23,826 nt of DNA from CAJWKT01 sp964465375 (GTDB taxonomy: Bacteria > Pseudomonadota > Gammaproteobacteria > Steroidobacterales > Rariloculaceae): contig CAYXIJ010000029.1 in NCBI GenBank assembly GCA_964465375.1, positions 1 through 23,826 on the forward strand, given 5' to 3'. The notes under the pieces were generated by a model. It saw only the letters and a list, made by a program, of their open reading frames with translations. It ran no database searches and had not been told where the DNA came from. Within the stretch, counting starts at the first letter, position 1. Every line of letters begins with the position of its first letter. Of the stretch, positions 23,715 to 23,826 are shown in pieces. The position numbers and the translations under genes were made by a program.

Positions 23715-23730
23715 GCACAACGCCAACAAA

Positions 23731-23760
23731 AAACCCCCGGCTTATTAGGGCCGGGGGTTT
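23731..23760. terminator. Bidirectional intrinsic terminator of the rRNA operon and the AttH cluster
   Basis: CCCCCGGC (23734-23741) and GCCGGGGG (23750-23757) form an 8-bp G+C-rich stem with an 8-nt loop, extended by AAA/TTT. Minus-strand transcripts leaving the 5S gene meet a run of T residues after the stem; plus-strand transcripts from the AttH gene meet a shorter TTT. It therefore probably serves both directions, mainly the rRNA operon. Confidence 0.9.
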
Positions 23761-23770
23761 AGTCAATAAA

Positions 23771-23826
23771 GCCTGGCGGTGACCTACTCTCACATGGGGA
23801 GACCCCACACTACCATCGGCGCTGAA
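23771..23826 (-). rRNA. rrf: 5S rRNA, 3' part only
   Basis: The minus strand reads GCGCCGATGGTAGTGTGGGG, TCTCCCCATGTGAGAGTAGG and TCACCGCCAGGC, nearly identical to the 3' half of E. coli 5S rRNA. The 5' half lies beyond the window, so a complete rRNA operon on the minus strand should lie to the right. Confidence 0.96.

Overview
The window looks like the chromosome of a gammaproteobacterium, probably a free-living, possibly marine lineage. The best evidence is its backbone. On the minus strand it carries the end of a 5S rRNA gene, birA-coaX, a tRNA-Thr(UGU) gene, and then tRNA-Tyr, tRNA-Gly and tRNA-Thr(GGU), the set that normally precedes tuf. This is the order of the E. coli rrnB-birA-coaA-thrU-tyrU-glyT-thrT-tufB region and of the matching Pseudomonas region. 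The three tRNA genes whose 3' ends are visible encode CCA. I found no integrase, transposase, CRISPR array or prophage gene.

Layout. Positions 1-311 hold the minus-strand tRNA trio with a strong promoter at 329-357. Positions 576-4731 are a plus-strand run: thrS, a fumarylacetoacetate-hydrolase-family protein and a YbdG-type mechanosensitive channel. Positions 4855-6110 hold an exported PrxQ/Bcp peroxiredoxin, a 54-residue basic protein and a small lipoprotein. Positions 6242-10709 hold a dienoyl-CoA-reductase-like SDR, an aromatic-acid-type MFS transporter and a large cytoplasmic reductive dehalogenase homologue. tRNA-Thr(UGU) follows at 10856-10931. Positions 11056-14880 hold two translationally coupled exported amidohydrolases, the second without its metal ligands, and a DUF6152 protein. 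Positions 14983-17221 are a minus-strand plsY-birA-coaX operon, followed by a minus-strand GST. Positions 18025-23714 are a plus-strand cluster: CDP-alcohol phosphatidyltransferase, HAD phosphatase, LolD/YbbA-like ATPase, FtsX-type permease and AttH/CrtC-like lipoprotein. A bidirectional terminator then meets the incoming 5S gene.

How the genes may work together. The conserved rrn-tuf backbone appears to be split at three places by accessory genes. The 6-11 kb block could import an aromatic acid (MFS), remove a halogen (RdhA) and feed ring or acyl-CoA degradation (SDR, FAH). The dehalogenase is the strongest single item: by my count its Tyr426, Lys488 and Arg552 have the same numbers I recall for the active-site residues of the crystallised Nitratireductor enzyme NpRdhA. 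The 18-23.7 kb block pairs lipid-headgroup enzymes with a lipoprotein/lipid-extraction type ABC transporter and a lipocalin-fold lipoprotein, which suggests a route for making or moving an envelope lipid. Both proposals are inferences from gene content and position.
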